A DNA stretch of 64,000 bases from Dyella_B humi (GTDB lineage Bacteria; Pseudomonadota; Gammaproteobacteria; Xanthomonadales; Rhodanobacteraceae): contig NZ_JADIKI010000021.1 of assembly GCF_044904605.1 (NCBI RefSeq), positions 620,001 through 684,000 on the forward strand. Direction: 5' to 3'. Under the pieces are notes generated by a model. The model was not told the DNA's origin and did not search any database. It saw only the letters and a list, made by a program, of their open reading frames with translations. Positions within the stretch are counted from its first letter, which is position 1. Every line of letters begins with the position of its first letter. This document shows, piece by piece, positions 44,881 to 58,656 of the stretch. Made by a program: the position numbers and the translations under genes.

Positions 44881-46278
44881 TCACCCGCCGCCACTTCCGC
44901 CGCCGTGTATGCCGCCTTTGGTTAACGCACGCGGATCGAGCAACTGCTTCAATTCTTCTTTCGAAAGTCCCGACTGCTCCAACGCCACATCCATGATCGG
45001 TCGCTTCTCTTTGTAAGCCTGCTTGGCAATCGCTGCACCTTTCTCGTAGCCAATCACCGGATTCAACGCGGTGACCAGAATCGGATTCATCGCCAAGGCC
45101 TGGTTCACACGGTCGGTGTTCACGCGGAAACCGTCAATCGCCTTGTCGGCAAGCAACCGCGATACGTTGGCGAGGATGTGGATCGACTGCAGCAAGTTGT
45201 AGGCGATCAGCGGCAGCATCACGTTGAGCTGAAAATTGCCGGACTGGCCGGCAACGGTGATGGCTGCATCGTTGCCGATTACCTGCGCGGCCACCATCGC
45301 GGTGGCTTCCGGAATCACCGGGTTGACTTTGCCAGGCATGATGGACGAGCCCGGTTGCAGCGCCGGCAATTCGATCTCACCCAACCCGGCTAGCGGTCCG
45401 GAGTTCATCCAGCGCAGGTCGTTGGCGATCTTCATCAGCGCGACCGCCAGCGTCTTGAGCTGGCCGGAAAGCTCCACCGCGGCATCCTGCGCCGCCATGC
45501 CTTCGAAATAATTGGCGGCCGATTCGAAGCGCACATCCGTGAGTTTCTTCAGCTCGCGCGCCACAGCGGGACCGAATTTCGGATCGGCATTGATGCCCGT
45601 GCCGACGGCCGTGCCGCCCAATGGCAGTTGGCGCATGCGCTTGAGGCTGTCCTCGATGCGTTCGATCGCTGATGCAATCTGCGCCGACCAACCCGACAAC
45701 TCCTGCCCGAACGTCACCGGCATCGCATCCATCAAATGCGTGCGTCCCGTCTTGGGCACGTTGCGTAGTTCGCGTGCGCGCCGATCGATGACACGATGCA
45801 GGTGTTTCAGCGCCGGCAGCAGTTCCTCGTGCGCGGTCAGCGTGGCGCTCACATGGATGGCGGTGGGAATCACGTCGTTGGAGCTTTGCCCGTAATTGAC
45901 GTGATCGTTCGGGTGCACCTTGGTGCCGGCTTTGGTGGCGAGGTGCGCAATCACCTCATTGGCATTCATGTTGGTGCTGGTGCCCGAGCCGGTCTGAAAC
46001 ACGTCGATCGGGAACTGGTCGTCATGCTGGCCCTCGGCCACGGCCAGTGCCGCTTTGCGGATGGCGGCCGCCTGCCCTTTCTTCAGATAGCCCAACGCCA
46101 GATTGGCCTCTGCCGCCGAGGTCTTGATCAACCCGAGCGCGCGGATGAACGCGCGTGGCAGATGCAGGCCGGAAATCGGGAAATTGTCGATCGCGCGCTG
46201 GGTCTGCGCGCCGTACAGCGCCTTGGCAGGCACCTTCAATTCGCCCATGCTGTCATGCTCGATGCGGAAATCAGCCAT
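44881..46278 (-). CDS. fumC: Fumarate hydratase, class II
   Basis: 465 residues from the ATG at 46278. Interconverts fumarate and malate without an iron-sulfur cluster. Signature GSSIMPGKVNPVIPE, substrate site TGSGTSTNMNANEV and the HVNYGQSSND segment are present. Gly/His-rich C-terminal end (GGIHGGGSGGG). Divergent from purB, a member of the same superfamily. Confidence 0.96.
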   Translation of the reverse strand: MADFRIEHDSMGELKVPAKALYGAQTQRAIDNFPISGLHLPRAFIRALGLIKTSAAEANLALGYLKKGQAAAIRKAALAVAEGQHDDQFPIDVFQTGSGTSTNMNANEVIAHLATKAGTKVHPNDHVNYGQSSNDVIPTAIHVSATLTAHEELLPALKHLHRVIDRRARELRNVPKTGRTHLMDAMPVTFGQELSGWSAQIASAIERIEDSLKRMRQLPLGGTAVGTGINADPKFGPAVARELKKLTDVRFESAANYFEGMAAQDAAVELSGQLKTLAVALMKIANDLRWMNSGPLAGLGEIELPALQPGSSIMPGKVNPVIPEATAMVAAQVIGNDAAITVAGQSGNFQLNVMLPLIAYNLLQSIHILANVSRLLADKAIDGFRVNTDRVNQALAMNPILVTALNPVIGYEKGAAIAKQAYKEKRPIMDVALEQSGLSKEELKQLLDPRALTKGGIHGGGSGGG

Positions 46279-46380
46279 GGTTCGCCTCATGCGGTGGGGG
46301 ATCGGCCGACTATAAGCCCGCAAACGTTAGCGGCGGAGCAATGTAAAATGGCCGATTCTGATCCTCCTGGAAGCTCCCCG

Positions 46381-47748
46381 ATGTCCACCCACACCCTCAC
46401 CGCCCTCTCGCCGCTGGACGGCCGCTACGCCGGCAAGACCGAAGCGCTGCGTCCGATCTTCAGCGAATTCGGCCTGATGCACCGTCGCGTGCAGGTGGAA
46501 ATCGAATGGCTGCTGGCGCTGGCCGCCGAAAAGGGTATCGCCGAGCTGCCTGCTTTCACGACCGAGCAAATCGCCAAGCTCAAGGCAATCGCCAGCGATT
46601 TCAGCGTCGAAGACGGTGCGCGCATCAAGACGATCGAAGCCACCACCAATCATGACGTGAAGGCGGTGGAGTATTTCATCAAGGAACGCATCGGCAACGA
46701 CGAAGCGCTGGCGCAAGCCAAGGAATTCGTCCATTTCGCCTGCACCAGCGAAGACATCAATAATCTTTCCTATGCGCTGATGCTGCGCGATGCGCGCACG
46801 CACGTGCTGCTGCCTTGGCTGGACAAGATCATCGCCACGTTGCGTGAACTTGCACATGTAAACGCCGCGCTGCCGATGCTGTCGCGCACGCACGGGCAAA
46901 CCGCTTCGCCCAGCACGCTCGGCAAGGAATTGGCCAACGTCGTCGCGCGCCTGGAGCGCCAGCGCAAGCAGCTCGCAAGCGTGGAAATTCCCGGCAAGAT
47001 CAACGGTGCCGTGGGCAACTACAACGCGCATGCCATCGCCTACCCGGAAGTGGACTGGCGCGCCTTCTCGCAGCGCTTCGTCACGGGTTTGGGGCTGGAC
47101 TACAACCCGTACACCACGCAGATCGAGCCGCATGACGGCGTGGCCGAATACTGCGATGTCGTGCGCCGCGCCAACATCATCCTGATCGACCTGGCGCGCG
47201 ACGTATGGGGCTACATTTCGCTGGGCTATTTCAAGCAGGCGTTGAAGGCGGGCGAAGTGGGCTCGTCCACCATGCCGCACAAGGTCAATCCGATCGATTT
47301 CGAAAACGCCGAAGGTAATTTCGGCCTCGCCAACGCGCTCCTCAGTCATTTCGCGGAGAAGTTGCCGATCAGCCGCTGGCAGCGCGATCTCACCGATTCC
47401 ACGGTGCTGCGTGCGCTCGGCACCGCCTTCGGCCATACGCTGGTGGCGCTGGAATCCCTGCAAAAAGGCCTGGGCAAGTTGAACGTGAATGCCGAGCGCA
47501 TCGCCACCGATCTCGACGCAAGCTGGGAAGTGTTGGCCGAAGCCGTGCAGACGGTGATGCGTCGCTACGGTTTGCCCGAACCTTACGAGCAGTTGAAAGC
47601 GTTGACGCGCGGTCAGGGCATTACGCGCGACTCGATGCGTCAGTTCATCACCGGCCTTGCCTTGCCAGAAGATGCCAAGCAACGCCTGCTCGACCTGACG
47701 CCGGCGACTTACATCGGCCTCGCGACCGAACTGGCAAAGGCGGTCTGA
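46381..47748 (+). CDS. purB: Adenylosuccinate lyase
   Basis: 455 residues from the ATG at 46381; a long upstream extension of the frame is antisense to fumC and is ignored. It cleaves SAICAR and adenylosuccinate in purine synthesis. Signature GSSTMPHKVNPIDFENAEGN (catalytic loop), HFACTSEDINNLSYAL and SRTHGQTASPSTLGKE are typical of the E. coli-type PurB. Confidence 0.97.
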   Translation: MSTHTLTALSPLDGRYAGKTEALRPIFSEFGLMHRRVQVEIEWLLALAAEKGIAELPAFTTEQIAKLKAIASDFSVEDGARIKTIEATTNHDVKAVEYFIKERIGNDEALAQAKEFVHFACTSEDINNLSYALMLRDARTHVLLPWLDKIIATLRELAHVNAALPMLSRTHGQTASPSTLGKELANVVARLERQRKQLASVEIPGKINGAVGNYNAHAIAYPEVDWRAFSQRFVTGLGLDYNPYTTQIEPHDGVAEYCDVVRRANIILIDLARDVWGYISLGYFKQALKAGEVGSSTMPHKVNPIDFENAEGNFGLANALLSHFAEKLPISRWQRDLTDSTVLRALGTAFGHTLVALESLQKGLGKLNVNAERIATDLDASWEVLAEAVQTVMRRYGLPEPYEQLKALTRGQGITRDSMRQFITGLALPEDAKQRLLDLTPATYIGLATELAKAV

Positions 47749-47815
47749 ACCGCCGGACCGGACAAACCCAAGGGGTATTTGTCATGATGCCCCTTGCACG
47801 GTTTGAACGAGCGTC

Positions 47816-48565
47816 ATGGCGCCTCTTTCCGAATTTCTGATCTTCACCGGCATCGGTGCGCTTGCCCAATTGGTGGACGGCGCACTGGGCATGGCCTACG
47901 GCGTGACGTCCGCCGGCCTGCTGCTGGGCTGGGGCCTACCGCCTGCGCTAGCGAGCGCCAGCGTGCATTACGCGGAAACCTTCACGTGCGGCGCGTCGGG
48001 AATCAGCCACTGGTGGGCGGGCAATGTGCAGCGACGTTTGTTCCTCGCGCTCGCCATTCCCGGGGTGATCGGCGCCGTTATCGGCGCCACCCTGCTGACA
48101 CACATGCCGCCGACTTGGATCCGGTATTTCCTCACGCCCTATCTGCTGACGATGGGCTTGTTTCTGGTGTTCCGCACCACCCGCCGCAAAGACCGCCGAA
48201 CCGATGTGCCGCGCGGCACGGGCGTGCTGGGTTTCGTCGCGGGATTGCTCGATGCGGCGGGCGGCGGCGGATGGAGTGCACTCACCGTCACCACGATGGT
48301 GGCGCGTGGACAGGAACCGCGCATGGTGATCGGCAGCGTGCATCTGGCCAAATGCATCGTGAGCCTGGCGGCCAGCATTACCTTTCTGCTCAGCATCGGG
48401 GAAAGCAAGCTGCATGTGGTGCTGGGCCTGATCCTGGGCGGCGTGATTGCCGCGCCATTCGGCGCTTGGCTGGTGCGGCGACTGCCGTCGCGCGTAACGA
48501 CCCTGATGGCCGGCCTGACCGTGCTGGCGCTTGGCATATACAACTTCTATCGGCTATTGCGCTGA
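47816..48565 (+). CDS. TSUP-family permease (TauE/SafE)
   Basis: 249 residues with about seven to eight membrane segments. TauE/SafE pattern with two repeats (LAQLVDGALGMAYGVTSAGLLLG and GFVAGLLDAAGGGGWSALT, given in part). These permeases move sulfite, sulfoacetate or other small organosulfur anions. No sulfur gene is adjacent, so the substrate is open. Confidence 0.88.
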   Translation: MAPLSEFLIFTGIGALAQLVDGALGMAYGVTSAGLLLGWGLPPALASASVHYAETFTCGASGISHWWAGNVQRRLFLALAIPGVIGAVIGATLLTHMPPTWIRYFLTPYLLTMGLFLVFRTTRRKDRRTDVPRGTGVLGFVAGLLDAAGGGGWSALTVTTMVARGQEPRMVIGSVHLAKCIVSLAASITFLLSIGESKLHVVLGLILGGVIAAPFGAWLVRRLPSRVTTLMAGLTVLALGIYNFYRLLR

Positions 48566-48566
48566 A

Positions 48567-49181
48567 CTATCGCGACAGGTCGCAGATCCAGTTCACTTCC
48601 CAGTTCCTGCCGCCGTCCGGCGAAAACGACTGTTCCATGTGCGCTGCGTGCGGCGAAACGTTGAGCCACATCCAGCGCACCAGCACCACGCGGCCGTTCC
48701 AGGTGATGCGGTTGTAGAACTCGCCACGGTTGCCGTGAAACTGCCCCACGACGGGGGCAGCAGGATCAAGTTCGGCGTTGTCCAAGTCCAGGCCGTAGAT
48801 GATCCATTGATGTGTTTGCGGGTTGTACATGCGCAAGGTCTGCGCCTTGATGTGCAGCTTCTTGTCGGTGCTGGTGACCTCGAACTGCTCGAAGTTGGCG
48901 TTGGTGTCGAGCAGTTTGTGATGGTTGGAGATACCGTCGTACTCCACCCAGGCGTGGGAACCGTTGAGCCGATCTGGCAGGCGGCGGACATGAGCTTTCC
49001 AGTCGCCGATCAGGAAGTCGAAATCATGCGAGCCATCGCGCTGCGGCCCAGCGAATATGGCCGTTGGATCGGTCGCGATATCCGTCGCCGCGACCGGAAA
49101 GGCGGCGGCTCCCATCAGCCATACCAAGCCCGACATCAACGATACGATGAACTTCGGTGCAGCCCGTCTCAGCACAGCCAT
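48567..49181 (-). CDS. Exported protein of unknown function
   Basis: 204 residues. Signal peptide about 1-32 (FIVSLMSGLVWLMGAAAFPVAA). The rest reads as a beta-rich domain: HDFDFLIGDWKAHVRRL, HAWVEYDGISNHHKLL, LRMYNPQTHQWIIYGLD, FYNRITWNGRVVLVRWMW. The opening FDFLIGDW resembles DUF1579-like, lipocalin-type domains; the assignment is tentative. It is convergent with the TSUP gene, with 1 nt between the two stops. Confidence 0.75.
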   Translation of the reverse strand: MAVLRRAAPKFIVSLMSGLVWLMGAAAFPVAATDIATDPTAIFAGPQRDGSHDFDFLIGDWKAHVRRLPDRLNGSHAWVEYDGISNHHKLLDTNANFEQFEVTSTDKKLHIKAQTLRMYNPQTHQWIIYGLDLDNAELDPAAPVVGQFHGNRGEFYNRITWNGRVVLVRWMWLNVSPHAAHMEQSFSPDGGRNWEVNWICDLSR

Positions 49182-49263
49182 GCCGTACTCCCGTTGCGCC
49201 CGAATGGATGGGTGGAGCGGAGGCTACGCTTATCATCCGGCGGATTCCATACAATGCCGGCCT

Positions 49264-50475
49264 ATGACGCTTTCACATACCTCTCGCAAGCCGCTGCCCA
49301 TCGAAGTGCGCGGCACGTCTCGGCTACCCTTGGGCATGACGCCTGCCCAATTCCTGCGCGACTACTGGCAGAAACGGCCGCTACTGATCCGCAACGCCTT
49401 TCCTGACTTCAACACGCCGGTCGAACCCGAAGATCTGGCCGGCCTCGCCTGTGAGGAAGGCGCGCTCTCGCGCCTGATCCAGCACGACGAAGCGCGTGAC
49501 CACTGGCGGGTAAAGACTGGCCCGCTCAAGGAAAGCGACTTCGCCAAGACCGGCAACGCCAACTGGACGCTGTTGGTGCAGGACGTCGACAAGTGGGACA
49601 TGGACGTGGCCGCCCTGCTCGATCACTTTGCGTTTCTGCCGAGCTGGCGCGTGGACGATGTGATGATCTCCTACGCCGAACCCGGCGGCGGCGTTGGCGC
49701 GCACGTCGATCAATACGATGTGTTTCTGCTGCAAGGCCTGGGGCAACGCCATTGGGCGATCAGCACCGATCCAGACGCGCCGAAGGAATTCCGCAGCGAC
49801 GTGGAGCTCAAGCAGCTCAAGCACTTCGAGTCCACGCACGAATGGCTGCTCGATCCCGGCGACATGCTTTATCTCCCGCCCGGCGTCCCACACGATGGCG
49901 TGGCCTTTGGCGGCCCTTGCATGACTTTCTCCGTCGGCATGCGTGCGCCTTCGCAGGCCGAACTTATAGGCGATCTGGCTGACTACCTGGCCGAGCATCT
50001 GTCGGAAGATCAACGTTACGCCGATCCGGATCTCGCGCCCGTGAAGCGCAACGGCGAAATCGACAAGGCTGCGCTGAAGCGTGTGCGTACCGCCGTGCCA
50101 CTTGCGACAACCCTGGATGACGCCACGCTGCTCGACTGGTTCGCCCGCTTTATGACCCGCTACCGCACCGCGCAGACACCCCTGGCACCCGCCAAACCGA
50201 TGAACGAGGCGGCGCTGATGAAGCAATTGACCGGCGGAGCTTCGCTGCTGCGCCATCCGTGGTCGCGCATGGCCTGGGCTCAGGTGGGTTCGCGCTGCAC
50301 GTTGTACGCCAGCGGCCATGCGTATCCGGCATCGGCACAGTGGGCGACGCAGCTATGTGCGCACCGTGTTCTGCAGCCGCCGTTCGACGTGTCTGCAACC
50401 GATAGTGCGCTGCTGCTGGCCCTGATCAATGACGGCCACCTGATCCTTCGCCGCCTGCGCGGACGCGGCGCGTGA
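49264..50475 (+). CDS. Cupin-type ribosomal protein hydroxylase (RoxA/YcfD-like)
   Basis: 403 residues from the ATG at 49264. JmjC-like Fe(II)/2-oxoglutarate oxygenase: iron ligands His147 and Asp149 (GAHVDQYDVF) and His210 (LPPGVPHDGVAF). YcfD of E. coli hydroxylates an arginine of ribosomal protein L16. Length and the C-terminal dimerisation/winged-helix parts fit. The next gene starts with a 4-nt overlap. Confidence 0.9.
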   Translation: MTLSHTSRKPLPIEVRGTSRLPLGMTPAQFLRDYWQKRPLLIRNAFPDFNTPVEPEDLAGLACEEGALSRLIQHDEARDHWRVKTGPLKESDFAKTGNANWTLLVQDVDKWDMDVAALLDHFAFLPSWRVDDVMISYAEPGGGVGAHVDQYDVFLLQGLGQRHWAISTDPDAPKEFRSDVELKQLKHFESTHEWLLDPGDMLYLPPGVPHDGVAFGGPCMTFSVGMRAPSQAELIGDLADYLAEHLSEDQRYADPDLAPVKRNGEIDKAALKRVRTAVPLATTLDDATLLDWFARFMTRYRTAQTPLAPAKPMNEAALMKQLTGGASLLRHPWSRMAWAQVGSRCTLYASGHAYPASAQWATQLCAHRVLQPPFDVSATDSALLLALINDGHLILRRLRGRGA

Positions 50476-50984
50476 GCACGCCATCCGATCAACCGAACGA
50501 AGGTCCGCAGGCCGTATCAGGCCCCGAGGCCATCGCCGCCATGCGGCTACAGGTACTAGCGGCGGCCCGCTTCAGGCTGGCAATCCACCTACCGGTGCTG
50601 CCTGCCACCGTCTTCAGCAGCGCCGACGAGCTGGCCGAGCTGCGCCGTATCGCGATCTCCGGCCGCGGCGCCGAGATCCGCATCCTGCTGGGCGACACAG
50701 CCGCCGCATCGCGCGCAGGCCATCGCCTGCTCGATCTCGCGCAGCGGCTGCCCAGCGCTCTGCGCATCCGCACTCCAGGCGATGACGACGAAAGCAGCGA
50801 GATCAACACGAGTGCCTGGCTGCTCAATGACACCGGCGGCTACCTGTTCCTGCCCGATGCCGATCGATGGGAGGCCCGCGCCGCCCTGCGCGACGGTCCG
50901 GGGCACGCGCCGCTGCTGCTGCAATTCGAGCAGATATGGGAACGCGCCCCACCCGCTACCCTGCTGCAGCCGCTGGACTTGTAA
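50472..50984 (+). CDS. Unknown protein coupled to the RoxA-like gene
   Basis: 170 residues, start GTG overlapping the upstream stop by 4 nt. RLAIHLPVLPATVFSSADELAELRRIAISGRGAEIRILLGD and the later SRAGHRLLDLAQRLPSALRI suggest an alpha/beta domain somewhat like phospholipase D-type folds, without the HKD motif. I do not recognise it firmly. Tight coupling suggests a shared role with the hydroxylase. Confidence 0.75.
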   Translation: MSTPSDQPNEGPQAVSGPEAIAAMRLQVLAAARFRLAIHLPVLPATVFSSADELAELRRIAISGRGAEIRILLGDTAAASRAGHRLLDLAQRLPSALRIRTPGDDDESSEINTSAWLLNDTGGYLFLPDADRWEARAALRDGPGHAPLLLQFEQIWERAPPATLLQPLDL

Positions 50985-51039
50985 ACCGCGGGCGCCATGC
51001 CCAGACATGACGACGGATGCGGGACATTGCCTCGGACCA

Positions 51040-51069
51040 GCCCCTCCCCATGCTTACAGGGGGAGGGGC
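51040..51069. repeat. GC-rich hairpin
   Basis: Perfect 10-bp stem GCCCCTCCCC/GGGGAGGGGC with a 10-nt loop, 55 nt after the preceding gene. It may act as a terminator. Similar CCCTCTCCC-type hairpins stand near 56921-56935. Confidence 0.5.
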
Positions 51070-51139
51070 CTTCCCCGTACACATGCGGAACGAATGTCAA
51101 ACGGGAAAGCGTATGGCGAGCCACTCCGCTTGCGTCGGC

Positions 51140-51170
51140 TTGCCGCAGTGCGGAAGCCACAGGCTATAAT
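51140..51170 (+). promoter_or_regulatory. Promoter candidate of sucA-sucB-lpdA
   Basis: A consensus TATAAT at 51165-51170 with TTGCCG at 51140-51145 (19-nt spacer, slightly long). It lies 77 nt before the sucA start. Confidence 0.55.
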
Positions 51171-51247
51171 TAACAGGATTTTTCGCCGGCGAACCGGTCC
51201 TACGACAAGGCGGTTCGCTGAGGCTTCCCTTCCCTGCCGGTGGTGAC

Positions 51248-54091
<2,844 letters not shown>

Positions 54092-54109
54092 CTACCCCAG
54101 GATTCAAAC

Positions 54110-55309
<1,200 letters not shown>

Positions 55310-55429
55310 TCGCCCGATGCCGGCCGGGGCGCGGTTGCCGCAGCCCCGGTCTGACCGGTGAGCCCCTTTCGAAATCCCTCACGCGCCGCCATATACGGCA
55401 CGATTCCGCTCCCTAGGAAACCCCAAACC

Positions 55430-56854
55430 ATGAGCGACAAATTCGACGTCATCGTCATCGGCGCCGGCCCTGCCGGTTATGTGGCTGCTATTCGCGCCGC
55501 GCAGCTTGGCCTCAAGACCGCTTGCGTGGATGCCTTTGTCGGCAAGGACGGTAAACAAGCCCTGGGCGGCACCTGCCTCAACGTGGGTTGCATTCCCTCC
55601 AAGGCGCTGCTCGATTCGTCCAAGCAGTACTTCAATCTGTCGCACAACCTGCCGGCGCACGGCATCAGCGTCGAGAACGCCAAGGTGGACATGGCCACGT
55701 TCATCGGCCGCAAGGACAAGATCGTCAAGCAGTTCACTGGCGGTATCGGCCAGCTGTTCAAGGCCAACAAGGTCACCCCGTTCTTCGGCAAGGGCAAGCT
55801 GCTGAAAGGCAACAACGTGGAGATCACCGGCAATGACGGCAGCAAGCAGACGATCAGTGCTACCAACGTGATCCTCGCTTCCGGCTCGGTGCCGATCGAA
55901 TTGCCGTTTGCCAAGTTCGACGGCAAGAACATCATCGACAATGCCGGCGCGCTGGACATCAACGAAGTGCCCAAGCGCCTGGGCGTGATCGGCGCGGGCG
56001 TGATCGGCCTGGAACTGGGCAGCGTGTGGAATCGCCTGGGCGCCGAGGTCACCATCCTCGAAGCGCTGCCGGACTTCCTCTCGGTCGCCGACGCGGATGT
56101 CGCCAAAGTCGCCAAGAAGGAATTCGAGAAGCAGGGTCTCACCATCAAGCTCGGCGCCAAGCTCACCAAGGCGGAAGTAAAAAAGAACGAAGTCGCGCTC
56201 ACCTATGAAGACAAGGACGGCGCACACGAGCTCACCGTCGACAAACTGCTGGTCGCCGTGGGCCGCCGCGCCTACACCGAAGGCCTGCTGGCCGACGACA
56301 CCGGCGTGAAGCTGGACGAGCGTGGCCGTATCGTGGTGGACGAGCACAACCACACCGGCGTGGACGGCGTGTGGGCCATCGGCGACGCCGTGCGCGGACC
56401 GATGCTGGCGCACAAGGGCTCCGAGGAAGGCGTCGCAGTCGCCGAGTGGATCGCCGGCAAGGCCGGCCACGTGAACCTGGAAACGGTGCCGTGGGTGATC
56501 TACACCGAGCCGGAAATCGCCTGGGCCGGCAAGACGGAGAAAGAGCTGAAGGACGCCGGCATCCCGTACAAAATCGGCAGCTTCCCGTTCGCTGCCATCG
56601 GCCGCGCCGTGGCTATGAACGAGGCTATCGGCCAGGTGAAGGTGATCGCCCATGCCGAAACCGACCGCCTGCTGGGCGTGCACATGGTCGGCCCGGGCGT
56701 GTCCGAGCTGATCGCCGAAGCCGTGGTGGCGATGGAGTTCAAGGGCTCCGCTGAGGATCTGGCACGCATCGTTCACGCACATCCGACGCTCTCCGAAGCC
56801 GTGCACGAAGCGGCGCTGTCGGTCGACAAGCGCGCGATTCACAAAGGCAACTGA
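55430..56854 (+). CDS. lpdA: Dihydrolipoyl dehydrogenase (E3)
   Basis: 474 residues from the ATG at 55430. FAD-binding GAGPAGYVAAIRAAQ, redox disulfide Cys49-Cys54 (GGTCLNVGCIPSK), NAD-binding GAGVIGLELGSVW and the C-terminal HAHPTLSEAVHEAAL with the catalytic His-Glu pair. Reoxidises the lipoyl groups of E2. Placed behind sucB; one E3 may also serve other complexes. Confidence 0.97.
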   Translation: MSDKFDVIVIGAGPAGYVAAIRAAQLGLKTACVDAFVGKDGKQALGGTCLNVGCIPSKALLDSSKQYFNLSHNLPAHGISVENAKVDMATFIGRKDKIVKQFTGGIGQLFKANKVTPFFGKGKLLKGNNVEITGNDGSKQTISATNVILASGSVPIELPFAKFDGKNIIDNAGALDINEVPKRLGVIGAGVIGLELGSVWNRLGAEVTILEALPDFLSVADADVAKVAKKEFEKQGLTIKLGAKLTKAEVKKNEVALTYEDKDGAHELTVDKLLVAVGRRAYTEGLLADDTGVKLDERGRIVVDEHNHTGVDGVWAIGDAVRGPMLAHKGSEEGVAVAEWIAGKAGHVNLETVPWVIYTEPEIAWAGKTEKELKDAGIPYKIGSFPFAAIGRAVAMNEAIGQVKVIAHAETDRLLGVHMVGPGVSELIAEAVVAMEFKGSAEDLARIVHAHPTLSEAVHEAALSVDKRAIHKGN

Positions 56855-56874
56855 GGCGCCGTGCCATCATGAAG

Positions 56875-56913
56875 AACGGCCCGCTCGTGGCGACATGGGC
56901 GGGCCGTTTTTTA
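56875..56913 (+). terminator. Intrinsic terminator of the sucA-sucB-lpdA operon
   Basis: Perfect 10-bp stem AACGGCCCGC/GCGGGCCGTT (56875-56884 with 56899-56908) followed by a T-run, 20 nt after lpdA. Confidence 0.88.
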
Positions 56914-56969
56914 TAGCCCCTCTCCCGGAGGGAGAAGGCTCACTCCCACCATCACGCGATATAACGCCC

Positions 56970-57566
56970 ATGCCCCAACCCACCGCCCTCTGCGTCTATT
57001 GCGGCTCCAATTCCGGCAAGCATCCCGAATACGTGGAAAGCGCTCGCGTCTTCGGCACGGCGATGGCTCAACGCGACATCGCGCTGGTTTATGGCGGCGG
57101 GAAAGTTGGCTTGATGGGCACCGTCGCAGACGCTGTACTCGCTGCAGGCGGTAAGGTAGTTGGCGTGATACCACGCCAGCTCGTTGAACGCGAAGTAGCC
57201 CATCCGGGTGTAACGGAGATGCATGTGGTCGAGACCATGCATCAACGCAAGACGCGTATGTATGAATTATCAGATGCGTTCGTCGCCTTGCCCGGCGGCT
57301 TCGGCACGATGGATGAAATGTTCGAGATGCTGACCTGGGCACAGTTGGGCCTGCATAAATACCCTTGTGCTTTTTTTGATGTGCGCGGCTATTACACGCC
57401 ATTGCGCGCAATGATGGATCACATGGTAGACGAAGGTTTCGTACGCACGGAGCAGCGCGAAAGTATTTGGTTCGGCGATAACATGGAGCAATTGTTCGAC
57501 TGGATGTCCCACTATCAGGGCAGCTATGCCCCGAAGTGGATCGACAGCCGCAGTGTCGAAGCTTGA
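56970..57566 (+). CDS. LOG family protein (cytokinin riboside 5'-monophosphate phosphoribohydrolase-like)
   Basis: 198 residues from the ATG at 56970. LOG/TIGR00730 signature PGGFGTMDEMFEMLTWAQLG (given in part) and the N-terminal CVYCGSNSGKHPEY with LVYGGGKVGLMG. Bacterial LOG proteins cleave nucleoside 5'-monophosphates at the N-glycosidic bond; a cytokinin role is not implied here. It precedes the YhdH/AcuI gene by 14 nt. Confidence 0.9.
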   Translation: MPQPTALCVYCGSNSGKHPEYVESARVFGTAMAQRDIALVYGGGKVGLMGTVADAVLAAGGKVVGVIPRQLVEREVAHPGVTEMHVVETMHQRKTRMYELSDAFVALPGGFGTMDEMFEMLTWAQLGLHKYPCAFFDVRGYYTPLRAMMDHMVDEGFVRTEQRESIWFGDNMEQLFDWMSHYQGSYAPKWIDSRSVEA

Positions 57567-57580
57567 TCGAGGGCTCCATC

Positions 57581-58585
57581 ATGACCGCACTCACCGATTT
57601 TCCCGCCTTCCGCATACACAATGACGCCTCCGGCTATCGCGCCGCCATCGAAACCATGAGCGCCGATGCACTCAGTGCGGGCGAAGTGTTAGTGAAAGTC
57701 GCCTATTCGTCGGTGAACTACAAAGACGCGTTGGCAGGTACCGGCAAAGGCAAAATTCTTCGTCGATATCCGCTCAACGGCGGTATCGATGCAGCGGGTG
57801 TGGTGGTGGCCTCCACGGATCCGAATTTCAAGGAAGGTGACGAAGTACTGTGCACCGGCAGCGGTCTATCCGAGACGCAGGATGGCGGCTACGGCCAATA
57901 CATCCGCTTGTCTTCGCTATGGGCGATTCGTTTGCCCATGAGGTTGAGCTTGCGCGAAAGCATGGTTCTCGGCACGGCCGGCTTTACGGCTGCACTGGCT
58001 CTGCTGCGCATGCAGGACAACCGCCAAACGCCTGCACTCGGTCCCATCGCTGTCAGTGGCGCCAGCGGCGGCGTAGGCATGCTGGCGATCGATATCTTCA
58101 CGCGTGCCGGCTACGACGTGCATGCCATCAGCGGCAAGGTCGATCATTTCGATTTTCTGCGCAGTCTTGGCGCCGTCGAATGCATCGATCGCCATCAACT
58201 CACCTTCAGCGGCAAACCGATGGATTCGGTGCGTTTCGGCGGCGCGCTGGACAACGTCGGCGGCGCGATGCTCGCCGGCCTGCTGCCACTGATCACGCCT
58301 TACGGCAACGTCGCCATCTGCGGCAACGCCGGCGGCATCGCCTTTGACAGCACCGTGATGCCGTTCATCATCCGCGGCGCCAGCCTGCTGGGCATTGCCA
58401 CTGCCGGAACGGCCCGCGATCTTCGCGATCAGGTGTGGCAACATCTGGCCAGCGACTGGAAGCCACGCCATCTCGACCGGATCGCCACCCGGGAAATCAC
58501 GCTGGATCAGCTGCCGGAAGTATTCGAGCGTATGCTGTCGGGTGACTCGTTCGGTCGCACGATTGTGCGTGTGGGTCACATTTGA
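57581..58585 (+). CDS. YhdH/AcuI-type NADPH-dependent oxidoreductase
   Basis: 334 residues from the ATG at 57581. Zinc-free medium-chain dehydrogenase: SSVNYKDALAGTGKGKILRR, GSGLSETQDGGYGQYIRL and the NADP-binding SGASGGVGMLAIDIF. AcuI/YhdH reduces acryloyl-CoA, a toxic intermediate of propionate and DMSP metabolism. It lies 14 nt after the LOG gene, likely one operon. Confidence 0.9.
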   Translation: MTALTDFPAFRIHNDASGYRAAIETMSADALSAGEVLVKVAYSSVNYKDALAGTGKGKILRRYPLNGGIDAAGVVVASTDPNFKEGDEVLCTGSGLSETQDGGYGQYIRLSSLWAIRLPMRLSLRESMVLGTAGFTAALALLRMQDNRQTPALGPIAVSGASGGVGMLAIDIFTRAGYDVHAISGKVDHFDFLRSLGAVECIDRHQLTFSGKPMDSVRFGGALDNVGGAMLAGLLPLITPYGNVAICGNAGGIAFDSTVMPFIIRGASLLGIATAGTARDLRDQVWQHLASDWKPRHLDRIATREITLDQLPEVFERMLSGDSFGRTIVRVGHI

Positions 58586-58656
58586 CGCAGTCCGATGCTT
58601 GGAAGCATCGCCTCGGCGACATAGAATTAACGAAACGACTAGGGGATTCCCACCTT

